From assembly GCF_900106995.1 (NCBI RefSeq), contig NZ_FNOK01000054.1, positions 1 to 64,000 on the forward strand: a stretch of DNA of 64,000 bases, given 5' to 3'. Source of the DNA: Saccharopolyspora shandongensis (GTDB lineage: Bacteria; Actinomycetota; Actinomycetes; Mycobacteriales; Pseudonocardiaceae). Both the position numbers and the translations under genes were made by a program. The notes under the pieces are model-generated. The model was not told the DNA's origin. It searched no databases and was given only the letters and a program-made list of their open reading frames with translations. The stretch's first letter is position 1; each line of letters opens with the position of its first letter. This document shows positions 19,003 through 28,929 of this stretch, one piece after another.

Positions 19003-19485
19003 TCAGTCAACACCAAGATCGGGATCGCCGGAACCGGGCGCGGCCGAAACCGGGGCGCGCACCATGAAGACGTCCACGGCATCCTCGGTCTCGACCGCGA
19101 AACCGTGCCGCTCGTACAGCTTTCGGGCCGGGCTGCCCTGCAGCACGTTCAGCCGGACCGTGGCGCCCTCCCGGTCGCACCGTTCCAGCAGGCTGCCCAG
19201 CACGGCAGATCCGATGCCCCTGCCCTGCACGTCCGGGGCCAGGTAGAAGTGCTCCAGCCAGCAGGCGCTTTCGGCCGGCCGCAGCGCCACGCAGCCGGCG
19301 AACGCGCCGCCCACTTCGATCACCCAGGTGTGCCCCGGCTCGAACCCGTCCCGCAGCCGCTGCCGCACGCGCTGCTCGTCGTACCGGCCGAGCCGCTGGA
19401 GATCCGTTCGGAGCACCACGGCCCGCAGTTCGGCCACCGCCTCGACGTCCGCCGCCGAAGAGTCCCGAAGCTCCCAGTCCGCCAT
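19003..19485 (-). CDS. GNAT-family N-acetyltransferase
   Basis: 160 residues. LEHFYLAPDVQGRGIGSAVL is the acetyl-CoA motif A (V-x-x-x-x-Q-G-x-G-x-G/A), followed by RLNVLQGSPARKLYERHGF, the usual motif B ending. The N-terminus DWELRDSSAADVEAVAELR fits the family. The acceptor is unknown. The ATG at 19485 is the first methionine of the domain. A palindrome array lies just upstream of the gene. Confidence 0.85.
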   Translation of the reverse strand: MADWELRDSSAADVEAVAELRAVVLRTDLQRLGRYDEQRVRQRLRDGFEPGHTWVIEVGGAFAGCVALRPAESACWLEHFYLAPDVQGRGIGSAVLGSLLERCDREGATVRLNVLQGSPARKLYERHGFAVETEDAVDVFMVRAPVSAAPGSGDPDLGVD

Positions 19486-19561
19486 GAACGCGAGGCTATA
19501 GAGGCTGTTCCGGATGCGGCAGGGCAGGCCCGCGCCGCCGAGGCGGCGCAGGTGCGTGGGG

Positions 19562-19668
19562 CGGCGATTTCGCGCGAAAACGGCGTCTGGCCGCACGGGG
19601 AATGGCGGTTTCGCGCGAAAACGGCGTCTGGCCGCACGGGGAATGGCGGTTTCGCGCGAAAACGGCGT
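19562..19668. repeat. tandem palindrome array A, three units of 41 bp
   Basis: TTTCGCGCGAAAACGGCG recurs with starts near 19569, 19610 and 19651, a constant 41-base period. The linker TCTGGCCGCACGGGGAATGG is also conserved. Each core is close to the full palindrome CGCCGTTTTCGCGCGAAAAC... seen in array B at 35153. It lies between the GNAT start and the 3' end of the GerMN lipoprotein gene. Confidence 0.85.
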
Positions 19669-19716
19669 GGGGAACGAGTTTCGAACCAGGCCCTGTCGTC
19701 GGGCTTTGGGCGCGGC

Positions 19717-20202
19717 CTAGCCGTTGGCCGGGCAGAGCACCGGTTTCCCGACCTCGCCCGAACCGCTGAGCTGCACCATGAGCTTCTGGGCGTTCGCCCC
19801 GGCCATCGCGCTGATCCCGACGGCCGTGCAGACCAGCTGCGTCGATGCGAGAGCGGACAACGTGCTCGGCGGCACCGGGAGCTGCACGGTCACGATCCCG
19901 CCGTCCGGGGTGCCGGCCGACACCTGCTCGGTCGTGAGGAACGGCAGTTCCGTGCGGAATCCGGCCGCGCCTTCGGCGGGGGTGAGCCCGGCGGCGAGCA
20001 GGCGGAGCGCCTCGGTCACGGTGCCGAGCCGGCCGGTTTCCCGGATCGTCGGCCTGACCTGGCCGGGCTCGCCGGTCACGAAGTACAGCACCGGCCCCCG
20101 CGCGATGCCGTCCGGCGCTTTCCCGGCGAGCACCACGTCCGTCGGCTGCACGCCGCAACCGGCGAGCACCAGCAGCACGGCCGCCAAGGCGATACGTTTC
20201 AC
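19717..20202 (-). CDS. lipoprotein with GerMN domain
   Basis: 161 residues. VKRIALAAVLLVLAGCG is a lipoprotein signal with lipobox LAGC. The rest (GPVLYFVTGEPGQVRPTIRE, EALRLLAAGLTPAEGAAGFR, TVQLPVPPSTLSALASTQLV) matches the GerMN fold. The GTG at 20202 overlaps the stop of the sensor kinase (GTGA), so it is co-translated with it. Lipoproteins in such operons (CseA, LpqB in other actinobacteria) tune the sensor kinase; the same role is inferred here. Confidence 0.8.
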   Translation of the reverse strand: MKRIALAAVLLVLAGCGVQPTDVVLAGKAPDGIARGPVLYFVTGEPGQVRPTIRETGRLGTVTEALRLLAAGLTPAEGAAGFRTELPFLTTEQVSAGTPDGGIVTVQLPVPPSTLSALASTQLVCTAVGISAMAGANAQKLMVQLSGSGEVGKPVLCPANG

Positions 20203-21632
20203 GAGACCTCCAGGGGCAACCGCAGCGTGAACTTCGCACCACCGCCGGGCTGGTTGCCCGCCTCGATGATGCCGCCGTGCAACGCCGCGTTCTTCATCGC
20301 GATCGACAGCCCGAGCCCGCTGCCCTCCGACCGGGTGCGCGCCGCGTCGGCCTTGTAGAACCGCGCGAAAACGTGCGGCAGCACGGCTTCCGGCAGTCCC
20401 GGGCCGTTGTCGGTGACCTCGACGACGGCCTGTCCGCCGGCGCTGCGCAGGCGCACCCGCACGGGCGGCCCGCCGTGCCGGAGCGCGTTGCCCACCAGGT
20501 TCGCCACGATCACGTCCACCCGCCTGCCATCGACCTCGGCGACGATCCCCGACGGCAGGTCCGTCTCCACCCGGTCGCCCCACTGGCGGGTGCGCAGCGT
20601 CCCGGTGATCAGCTCCCCGAGGTCGGTTTCCTGCCGGTCGAGCCGCGCGGTGCCGGAATCGAACCGGGAGATCTCGATCAGGTCGTCCACCAGCCGCGCG
20701 AGCTTCTTCGTCTCCGAGCTGATCAATCGGGCGGCGGTGCCGGCGTCGCCGGGAAGCCCCGCGCCGTCCTCGTCGAGCACCTCGTTGACCGCCGTCATCG
20801 CGGCCAGCGGAGTGCGCAGCTCGTGCGACACGTCGGCAACGAACCTCCGGGAGTCGGCCTCCATCCGCCGGAGCTCGCCGACCGAAGCCTCCAGGCTGGC
20901 CGCGCTGTCGTTGAAAGTCCGCGCCAGCTCGGCGAGTTCGTCCGAGCCGCGGGCGGGCAGCCGCGTCGTCAGGTCGCCGCGGGCGAGGCTGCGGGCGCCA
21001 TCGCGCAGCCGGCGCACCGGCCGGAGCACCGCGCTGGCGGCGAGCCAGGCGACGATCACCGCGAACGGCACCGCGACGGCACCGGTCAGCCAGCCGTTCG
21101 TCGCGAACTCCTGGATCTGCCGCTGCTGGTCGTAGAGCGGGAACCAGCCGTACACCTCCAGCCCGGACGGGTGGCGCTGGAAGTGCTCGTCGGTGGTCAG
21201 CACGGGCATGCCGACGACGAGCATGACAGTGTGGCGGGCCTCGACCCGCTGGAATACGATCCGCGAACCGTCTCGCACCGTCGCCCGCAGATCGGCCGGG
21301 ATCTCCAGATCCAGGTAGATCGCGTTCTCCGCGTTCTCCGCGTTCTCCGCGGTCAGGTTCCCTTGGACGACGACGGTGTGCCTGCCGAGCCGGCCGGCGA
21401 GCTCGTCGAGGGCGGCCTGGTCGAGGGGCAGCCGGAGGTCCGGGGCCAGTCGGTCGACGTCGTCGCGCAGCTGCTGCATGAAGTGGTCCTGCGTCGTGGC
21501 GAGCACGGTGCGGCGGGCCGAGACGTAGTTCGCCCCGGTCGCCGCGACCGTCGCCAGCAGCGCGACGAACGTGACGATCAGGACCATCCGCGGCCGGATG
21601 CCCCGCGCCTTGCCGAGTAGGCGCCCGATCAC
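20199..21632 (-). CDS. two-component sensor histidine kinase
   Basis: 477 residues. A first membrane segment (VLIVTFVALLATVAATGANY) is followed by an extracellular sensor of about 150 residues and a second membrane segment (GAVAVPFAVIVAWLAASAVL). Then come a HAMP linker (RPVRRLRDGARSLARGDLTT), the H-box FVADVSHELRTPLAAM, an N-box NLVGNALRHGG, and G-boxes DNGPGLP and GSGLGLSI. Its GTG overlaps the response-regulator stop, giving tight coupling. The sensor contains ENAENAENA, encoded by three 9-base repeats (near 21321-21347). The order regulator, kinase, lipoprotein recalls cell-envelope stress systems; the signal is unknown. Confidence 0.9.
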   Translation of the reverse strand: MIGRLLGKARGIRPRMVLIVTFVALLATVAATGANYVSARRTVLATTQDHFMQQLRDDVDRLAPDLRLPLDQAALDELAGRLGRHTVVVQGNLTAENAENAENAIYLDLEIPADLRATVRDGSRIVFQRVEARHTVMLVVGMPVLTTDEHFQRHPSGLEVYGWFPLYDQQRQIQEFATNGWLTGAVAVPFAVIVAWLAASAVLRPVRRLRDGARSLARGDLTTRLPARGSDELAELARTFNDSAASLEASVGELRRMEADSRRFVADVSHELRTPLAAMTAVNEVLDEDGAGLPGDAGTAARLISSETKKLARLVDDLIEISRFDSGTARLDRQETDLGELITGTLRTRQWGDRVETDLPSGIVAEVDGRRVDVIVANLVGNALRHGGPPVRVRLRSAGGQAVVEVTDNGPGLPEAVLPHVFARFYKADAARTRSEGSGLGLSIAMKNAALHGGIIEAGNQPGGGAKFTLRLPLEVS

Positions 21633-22333
21633 AGGGGGCCGAACCGGTAGCCGAAACCGCGCACGGTCCGGATGTAGACGGGAGAGCCCGGCACCTCCTC
21701 GATCTTCATGCGCACCCGCTGCACGCAGGCGTCGACCAGCCGCGAATCGCCCAGGAATTCGTGCTCCCACACCAGGTTCAGCAGCTGCTGGCGGCTGAGC
21801 ACGTGGCCTGGCACCCTCGACAGCTCCAGCAGCAACCGCAGTTCGGTCGGCGTCAACGCGACCGGCTTGCCCGCCTTCGACACCTCCAGCGCGGCGCGGT
21901 CGATCACGAGGTCGCCGTGCCGCTCCCGATCCTGGTCCGCGCCACCGCCGTTGCGGCGCAGCACCGCCTTGATCCGCGCGTCCAGCACCCGGGCCTGCAC
22001 CGGTTTGACCACGTAGTCGTCGGCGCCCGCCTCCAGGCCGCTGACCACGTCGATGTCATCGCCGCGGGCGGTGAGCATGATGATCGGCAGGTTGCCAGCG
22101 GCCCGGATCCGGCGGCACACCTCGAAACCGTCGATCCCGGGCAGCATGACGTCCAGCACCACGATGTCCGCGGCGCCCAGCAGCCGCAGGCCACCTTCCC
22201 CGTCCGGCGCCGGCTCCACCACGTGTCCGTGCCGGCGAAGGCCCAGGCACAGCCCCGCCCGGACGGCCGGGTCGTCCTCTATCAGCAGCACATTCGGCAC
22301 CGGCCGATTATGGATCTCCACCGCGGCACCCAT
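21629..22333 (-). CDS. OmpR-family response regulator
   Basis: About 234 residues. The receiver domain has NVLLIEDDPAVRAG (acidic pair), DIVVLDVMLPGIDGF (phospho-acceptor Asp), IIMLTARGDD (switch Thr) and DDYVVKPV (Lys). A winged-helix DNA-binding domain follows, with LVIDRAALEVSKAGKPVALT, PTELRLLLELS, VDACVQRVRMKIE and IRTVRGFGYRFG. It resembles CseB-like actinobacterial regulators. The start is uncertain: ATG at 22333 is used; ATG at 22354 and a GTG nearer the domain are alternatives. It is divergent from the serine hydrolase gene, which it may control. Confidence 0.88.
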   Translation of the reverse strand: MGAAVEIHNRPVPNVLLIEDDPAVRAGLCLGLRRHGHVVEPAPDGEGGLRLLGAADIVVLDVMLPGIDGFEVCRRIRAAGNLPIIMLTARGDDIDVVSGLEAGADDYVVKPVQARVLDARIKAVLRRNGGGADQDRERHGDLVIDRAALEVSKAGKPVALTPTELRLLLELSRVPGHVLSRQQLLNLVWEHEFLGDSRLVDACVQRVRMKIEEVPGSPVYIRTVRGFGYRFGPL

Positions 22334-22401
22334 GTGGTTCTGTAGCGAAACCATGACATGACCCAGGCCTGACGCCGACATCGCGTCGCGACGCTGTAGC
22401 T

Positions 22402-23186
22402 ATGTTGGAAGCAAAGACCAGGCCGCTGCGGGCACAGCGCCCCCGGCGGCGGAACAGCTGGCCGGTCGTCGCGGTGCTGGTCGTGGTGGCGGTCCTGGCC
22501 ATCGCGTTCGGCTTCGGCCAGGCCTCCGGGGATACCGACTCCGGCACGGTGGTCTTCGATCGCGTCGAGCAGGAAACGCTGCACACCGACCACGCCGATC
22601 AGCAGTTCCGGTCGGCGTCGCTGGTGAAGCTGCTCATTGGGGTCGACCTGGTCGACCGCGGGATCGTCACGCCGAAGCGGCCGAGCCCGCGGATGACCCG
22701 GATGCTCTCGCACAGCGACGACGACATCGCCAACGAACTGTGGTCCTCCGGTGGCGGGCCGCAGATCGTCACCCGCGTCGCGGCCGGCCTCGGCCTGTCG
22801 GACACCGAACCGCCCGCCACGCCGGGCCGCTGGGGCGACACGCTGATCAGCGCGGACGACGTGGTCAAGGTGTACCAGCACGTCCTGGAGCTACCGGCGG
22901 AGAAGCGCGTCCTGCTGCTCGATCCGCTGCGCGATGCCGCGCGCATCGCCGCCGACGGCACCGACCAGCACTTCGGCATCCCCAGCGCGCTGCCCGGCGA
23001 GCAGTGGGGCGTCAAGCAGGCGTGGGCGGCCGGGCGCGGCGGCGTGGACGCCCACACCAGCGGGCTGGTCGGCGACGGCGACCGGTACATCGTCGTGGTG
23101 CTCACGCACCACCCGGAGGGCTATTCGCTGGAGAAGGCGGAAAGCCGCGTGACGGCGGAGGTCGAGGAGCTGTCCGCGCTGCTGAG

Positions 23187-23190
<4 letters not shown>
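22402..23190 (+). CDS. membrane-anchored beta-lactamase-fold serine hydrolase
   Basis: 262 residues. A basic start and one membrane segment (WPVVAVLVVVAVLAIAFGFG) anchor an extracytoplasmic domain. FRSASLVKLLIGVDLVDRG has the SxxK catalytic motif. SHSDDDIANELWSSG resembles the SDN region of class A beta-lactamases, and WGVKQAWAAG may stand in for the KTG strand. The hydrolase could act on peptidoglycan or beta-lactams. It is divergent from the regulator/kinase operon with 68 bases between starts. Its 3' end overlaps the convergent HSP70-3 gene by 4 bases. Confidence 0.7.
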
Positions 23191-24791
<1,601 letters not shown>

Positions 24792-24830
24792 GGGACTCCT
24801 CTCGATCAGCGATGCTTTCGGGGTTTGCCA

Positions 24831-24887
24831 GCGTGGCGGAACCTCGAAGGGCTTTCACCGCAGGCGGCTTCGCCGCTCATGAAAGCA
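24831..24887. repeat. short hairpin element sharing a block with the structured repeat
   Basis: GTGGCGGAACCTC (24833-24845) also occurs at the start of the outer stem of copy 1 near 4857. It is followed by nested stems GCTTTCA (24851)/TGAAAGC (24880) and GCGGC-TTC-GCCGC. It occupies the gap between TPR-CHAT and HSP70-3. It could be a processing or attenuation site, or a repeat fragment. Confidence 0.5.
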
Positions 24888-24891
24888 GAAG

Positions 24892-27800
24892 TCACCGGCC
24901 TTGGTAGGTGAATCCTGCCCAGTGCGCGAGCTCGGCGGGATCGATGTCGGCGAAGAAGAGCGAGAGTTCCTCGGGCAGGCCGGGCAGTGGGCGGCGGCGC
25001 GGGTCGAGCATCCACAGCTGCGCGGCCCGCAGCGCGCTCGCCGGATCGGCGTAGCCCGCGTTGAGGTAGTGGTGGAACACGATCATGAACATGGCCGTGG
25101 GCAGGTCCTCGACCTCCCAGCGCGTGCCCACGACGCCGGCGGCACCGGCGGCGAGGAATGCGGTGGACAGCGTCAGCACCTCGTCGTGCTGCCGGTCGGT
25201 GAGGTCGCTGGCGCAGGCCGCGAGCACGACGAGCGCCCCGGCGGCATCCCGCGGCCGGTCCCGCGCCTGGCGCAGAATGTCCTGCACCGGCAGCACTTCT
25301 CCGGAACCGAGCAGCAGCGCGGACTCGATCGGCAGTTCGGCCGGGGTCGCGTGGCAGGCCAGGTGCAGCAGCGATGCGGTGGGCAGCAGCGCGAGCACCT
25401 CGGCGGGCTTCGGCGGCTCGCGGCGTTGCCTGCGGCGCCGCGGGTCGGGCGGCTTGCCCAGGTAGGTGCCGTGCTTGTAGTGCGCCTCGTGGATGTGGCC
25501 GAGTTCGTGCCGGCTGAAGTGCAGGTCCGGCGTCCGCACCAGCGCCGGTTCGGCTGCCCAGGAACGGGTTTCGCGCCGACCGGCCTCGACGAACTGCCGC
25601 GCCGACGCGGCGTAGCAGATGACGGCGTCCTGGCAGACGTGCCGGACCTTGCCGCCGGGCACCCGCCGCCGCGCGGCGTGCCACGGCACGGTGCCGAGCT
25701 TTCCGGTCGGCACCAGCACGATTCGCAGCGGTCGCTCGCGAGAGCCGGCGGCGATCAGGTCCAGCACCGGGTTCAGCACCGCGGTCCACGCCCAGTCGCA
25801 GACGCTCGCCAACGCCGCGCGCCACTGCTCCTCGACGTCGTCGCCGCGGGCGCGCTCCCGCTGCAGCCGGTCGAACCGAGCGACCGGGCCGTCCTCGGTG
25901 AGCTGCGGCGACTCCACCCGCTCGACCCGCCCATCGGCGGTGACCAGCACCGCGGCCCCGGGCAGCAGGTAGACGAGGGCCTGGGTGCGCGCGGCGCGCA
26001 GCCCGGCGGCGATCTCCGCGACCGGCGGCGGAGCGAGCAGGTGCGCTTCGGCGGCGGTGCCGTCGAAGGCCCGAAGCACCCGGTACCGCAGGTCGCTGGG
26101 CAGCGCGGCATCGGCGACGCTGGCCGTGCCGACCGCACCGACGTCCCACGGTTGTTGTTGCCCCACCTCGGATTCCCACCGCTCGGCGAGGTCCGCGTGG
26201 CCGTTCTCCCGCAGCAGGGTCGGCATGTTCGCGTCGACCGTCGCGGCGTGCAGCACCATGCCGCGCCCCAGCTCCAGCGCCTGCACCGCGGTCTCCGGCT
26301 GGCCCGATGCCAGGCACCACCGGCTCACCTGCACCGCCTCGCCGGAGGCGGTGTTCGCGGTATCCAACGCGCGGCGGGCGCTGGATTGCAGCAGCACGTT
26401 GCGCGCTCGCTCACGCAACGCCTCAAGTCCGTTCTGCACCGCGCGCTGCGGATCGCGGCGCACCGCGTCGCCGCGCGTCGCGTAGCAGTCGGCCAGCGAG
26501 TTCAGCAGGCTCGCGGTCTCGAACGCGCCCGGCTCCAGCTCGAACTCGCGGAGCACCTGCTCGAACCGGTCGATGGCGTTGTTGAGATCGCGTGAATCGC
26601 GGGTGAACTCGTAGCGGACCCGCAACGCGGTCCCCAGCATGTCCAGCGCGTGCCGCCGTTCGCGCGGGAACAGGTCGGCCTTCCCGCAGACCTCGACCAT
26701 CATGCCGATGCCGCGGTTGAGCAGCGCGAGATCCCGGGTGGTCATGCCCTGCATGACCAGCGCGTTGGCGGCGCCGAGGGTCTCGTTCGGCTGGTCGACG
26801 TGGTGGTCCGGAACCTGGGCCACGGCGTCGAGGACCGTGTTCATCGCGTCGCGCGCCTCGCCGGTGTTGGCGCCGTCGAAGCTCAACTCGTCGCCGTCGA
26901 GGAGGCTCCGAAGCATCCTGGCCGTTCCCAGCGCGCTCACGATCCTGGGCTGGAGGAAGTCCCCCGGCGACATCTCCGAGGCCAGTTCTTCGAGCTCCGC
27001 GGCCACTTCGTCCAGCGCGGCGCCGTCGAGCCGGTGCGGCGAAAGCCGGCTCACGGCCGCGGCGAAGCGCGCGACCTGGTCGTTCCCGCCGCCGGCCGCC
27101 GCGTAGTAGCGAGCGGCGTCGAGGTCCTCTTGGCCGCCGAAAGCCATGAACCGCTGGGTGAGCAGCGAACTCAGCCACGGCATCATCAGCGGCCGCAACT
27201 TGTGGTCGGCGGGCAGCAGCTCGTCGGCGCGCCGCATGTTCGCCACGGAGGCCGCGAGCTTGTCCTCGGCGCGGTCGCTGATCACCTGGAAGCCCTCGGC
27301 GGCGCCCAGCAGGAAGTGGTTGATCCCGGCGTTGACCCGGTCGGCACCGCCGCGGCGGATCGCCTGTTCGCTCAGCTCCCGAATCCGGGAGAGGGACGCG
27401 GGCGACTTCGCGCGGTCGGTCGCGATGGACCTGAACAGCGTCGAGGTCAGCTGGGTGAGCACCGTCGCCCGGTCCGGGTCGTCGTCCGGGAACTGCTCCA
27501 ACGCCTGCTCCAGCCGCCGGATCACGGCGGCGTTCTTGGCCGGGTCGAGGTCCGGAGAGGCGCTGCCGGGCGGGTTGGAGGCGAAGCGCAGCCCGGTGAG
27601 CAGCAGCGAACGCATGGGGTGGTCGGCGGGCAAGGCCGCGGCGGCCGCGGCGATCTGGGCGGTCGCGGCGTCGGCGTGCTCGGAGCTGCCGCTGACCTCG
27701 GCGAGCTTCGCGGCCAAACCCGCTTGCAGCGCGGCGATTTCCCGCTTGCCGGGTTCTTCGTCGGGCCACGACCGGGTCGCGTCGTCGAGTTCGCCGATCG

Positions 27801-28653
27801 CGGTCGTCCAGTCCTCGGTGGTCGAGCCGTCGAGGTTCCCCATCGCGTTGACGATGACCTTCAAGGTGGTCACCGAGCCGTCGCCGGCTCCGCCGGGGGA
27901 GATCGCGTCCAGGTGGCGGCGCACCTCGGCGAGATCCTCGGCCGGGGCCGAGAGCGTGATCCGGTCGGCGATGTCGGCGGCGATGGGCCCCTGCCGCAGC
28001 TCGGCGGGCATTTCCGCGGTCAGCAGCAGGAAGGCGAGGCCGATGTGGCAGGCGTCCGAGGTGTGCACGTCGGACAGCGCGTCGAGCGTCGCGGTGAGGT
28101 CCTCGGTGGCGGTCCGGCGATCGGTTTCGCCGCCGCCCATCGACAGGTAGCGGGTGAGGTGCATCGCCCCGCGCCGGAAGCGGACCTGGTTCCGCAGCAA
28201 CGAGTCCGGCAGCCGCCCGAACGCCGCGTTGAGATCGGCCAACGCGTCGTCGACGTGCTCGAAGGCCTCCAGGGCGAGCGCCGCCTGCGCGGTGATCAGG
28301 CCGATCCGGGCCACGATCTCGGCCGAATCGCCGGGCAGCAGCGGCCGCAGCCGCCGCAGGTGGTCGACGGCGTCGCGGAACTCCTCCTTGGCGCCGCGCT
28401 CGGCGCGCATCGCGTGCGCCAGGCCCAGCTGGTAGAGCGGCGCGGCGCGCGCGGGCGAGTCGTCGGCGAGGGCGTCGAGCAGGTTCCCGGCGAGCTCGAT
28501 GACGTCGTCGATGTCGTCGCTCTCGGCGCGGTACAGCAGCAAGTCCGCCAGCTCCACCAGGACCTGGTAGGCGGTTTCGTCGTCGAGTTCCTCGGTGAGC
28601 TGCCCGTACCGCTGCGCGATGGCGTCGTCGAGCTCCGCCGGATCGACAGTCAC
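24892..28653 (-). CDS. TPR-repeat protein with C-terminal CHAT protease domain
   Basis: 1,253 residues, soluble. Residues 1 to about 870 are helical hairpins of TPR type (for example ARAAPLYQLGLAHAMRAERG, LNNAIDRFEQVLREFELEPG). The final 350 residues form a caspase-like CHAT domain: PLRIVLVPTGKLGTVPWHAA, then LLHLACHATPAEL (catalytic His1101) and GALVVLAACASDLT (catalytic Cys1147), then GVVGTRWEVEDLPTAMF. Both dyad residues are present. CHAT proteases of this build act as effectors cleaving specific partners; the target here is unknown. An Arg-rich linker near 1072-1079 and a HELGH motif at 1049 precede the His. I take the GTG at 28653, which has GGGAGG before it. Upstream extension of the frame runs into a palindromic repeat. 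Confidence 0.88.
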   Translation of the reverse strand: MTVDPAELDDAIAQRYGQLTEELDDETAYQVLVELADLLLYRAESDDIDDVIELAGNLLDALADDSPARAAPLYQLGLAHAMRAERGAKEEFRDAVDHLRRLRPLLPGDSAEIVARIGLITAQAALALEAFEHVDDALADLNAAFGRLPDSLLRNQVRFRRGAMHLTRYLSMGGGETDRRTATEDLTATLDALSDVHTSDACHIGLAFLLLTAEMPAELRQGPIAADIADRITLSAPAEDLAEVRRHLDAISPGGAGDGSVTTLKVIVNAMGNLDGSTTEDWTTAIGELDDATRSWPDEEPGKREIAALQAGLAAKLAEVSGSSEHADAATAQIAAAAAALPADHPMRSLLLTGLRFASNPPGSASPDLDPAKNAAVIRRLEQALEQFPDDDPDRATVLTQLTSTLFRSIATDRAKSPASLSRIRELSEQAIRRGGADRVNAGINHFLLGAAEGFQVISDRAEDKLAASVANMRRADELLPADHKLRPLMMPWLSSLLTQRFMAFGGQEDLDAARYYAAAGGGNDQVARFAAAVSRLSPHRLDGAALDEVAAELEELASEMSPGDFLQPRIVSALGTARMLRSLLDGDELSFDGANTGEARDAMNTVLDAVAQVPDHHVDQPNETLGAANALVMQGMTTRDLALLNRGIGMMVEVCGKADLFPRERRHALDMLGTALRVRYEFTRDSRDLNNAIDRFEQVLREFELEPGAFETASLLNSLADCYATRGDAVRRDPQRAVQNGLEALRERARNVLLQSSARRALDTANTASGEAVQVSRWCLASGQPETAVQALELGRGMVLHAATVDANMPTLLRENGHADLAERWESEVGQQQPWDVGAVGTASVADAALPSDLRYRVLRAFDGTAAEAHLLAPPPVAEIAAGLRAARTQALVYLLPGAAVLVTADGRVERVESPQLTEDGPVARFDRLQRERARGDDVEEQWRAALASVCDWAWTAVLNPVLDLIAAGSRERPLRIVLVPTGKLGTVPWHAARRRVPGGKVRHVCQDAVICYAASARQFVEAGRRETRSWAAEPALVRTPDLHFSRHELGHIHEAHYKHGTYLGKPPDPRRRRQRREPPKPAEVLALLPTASLLHLACHATPAELPIESALLLGSGEVLPVQDILRQARDRPRDAAGALVVLAACASDLTDRQHDEVLTLSTAFLAAGAAGVVGTRWEVEDLPTAMFMIVFHHYLNAGYADPASALRAAQLWMLDPRRRPLPGLPEELSLFFADIDPAELAHWAGFTYQGR

Positions 28654-28701
28654 CGCACCTCCCGAGCCGATCGGTGATCCCGGTGCAGCATAGGTGCCCG
28701 T

Positions 28702-28751
28702 GGCCCGTGTGTACTTCGTGTCGCTATAGCAGCCAAAAGTACGCACGGGCC
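28702..28751. repeat. long palindrome, copy 3 of 4 (degenerate)
   Basis: GGCCCGTGTGTACTTCGTG, the centre TCGCTATAGCAG, then a right arm with several mismatches (CCAAAAGTACGCACGGGCC). It lies about 50 bases upstream of the TPR-CHAT start and 180 bases upstream of the divergent secreted-protein gene, a possible regulatory position. Confidence 0.85.
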
Positions 28752-28929
28752 CTGACCAGTCAAAACCCTGAACTCGCCTTGCCCGGACTGCGGTGCTGCT
28801 CGTTCTGGCGCACCGGTACCAGGTCGAGCGGCCGAACGGTGGCGGGCGAACAGGTGAATTCCGTTCTGTCGCAGCGTTTGTCCGCGTAGCCTCCCGATGT
28901 TCGCCGCTCTCGACCAGAAGGAGACACCG

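Noticed and set aside
25388-25510. Zinc protease activity in the CHAT protein
   Set aside because: The HELGH stretch aligns with an ordinary CHAT segment and no third ligand is certain, so I report it only as a curiosity.
28654-28746. Upstream extension of the TPR-CHAT protein to 28746
   Set aside because: The extra residues are a translation of palindrome copy 3. A GTG with a strong ribosome site at 28653 gives the natural start.
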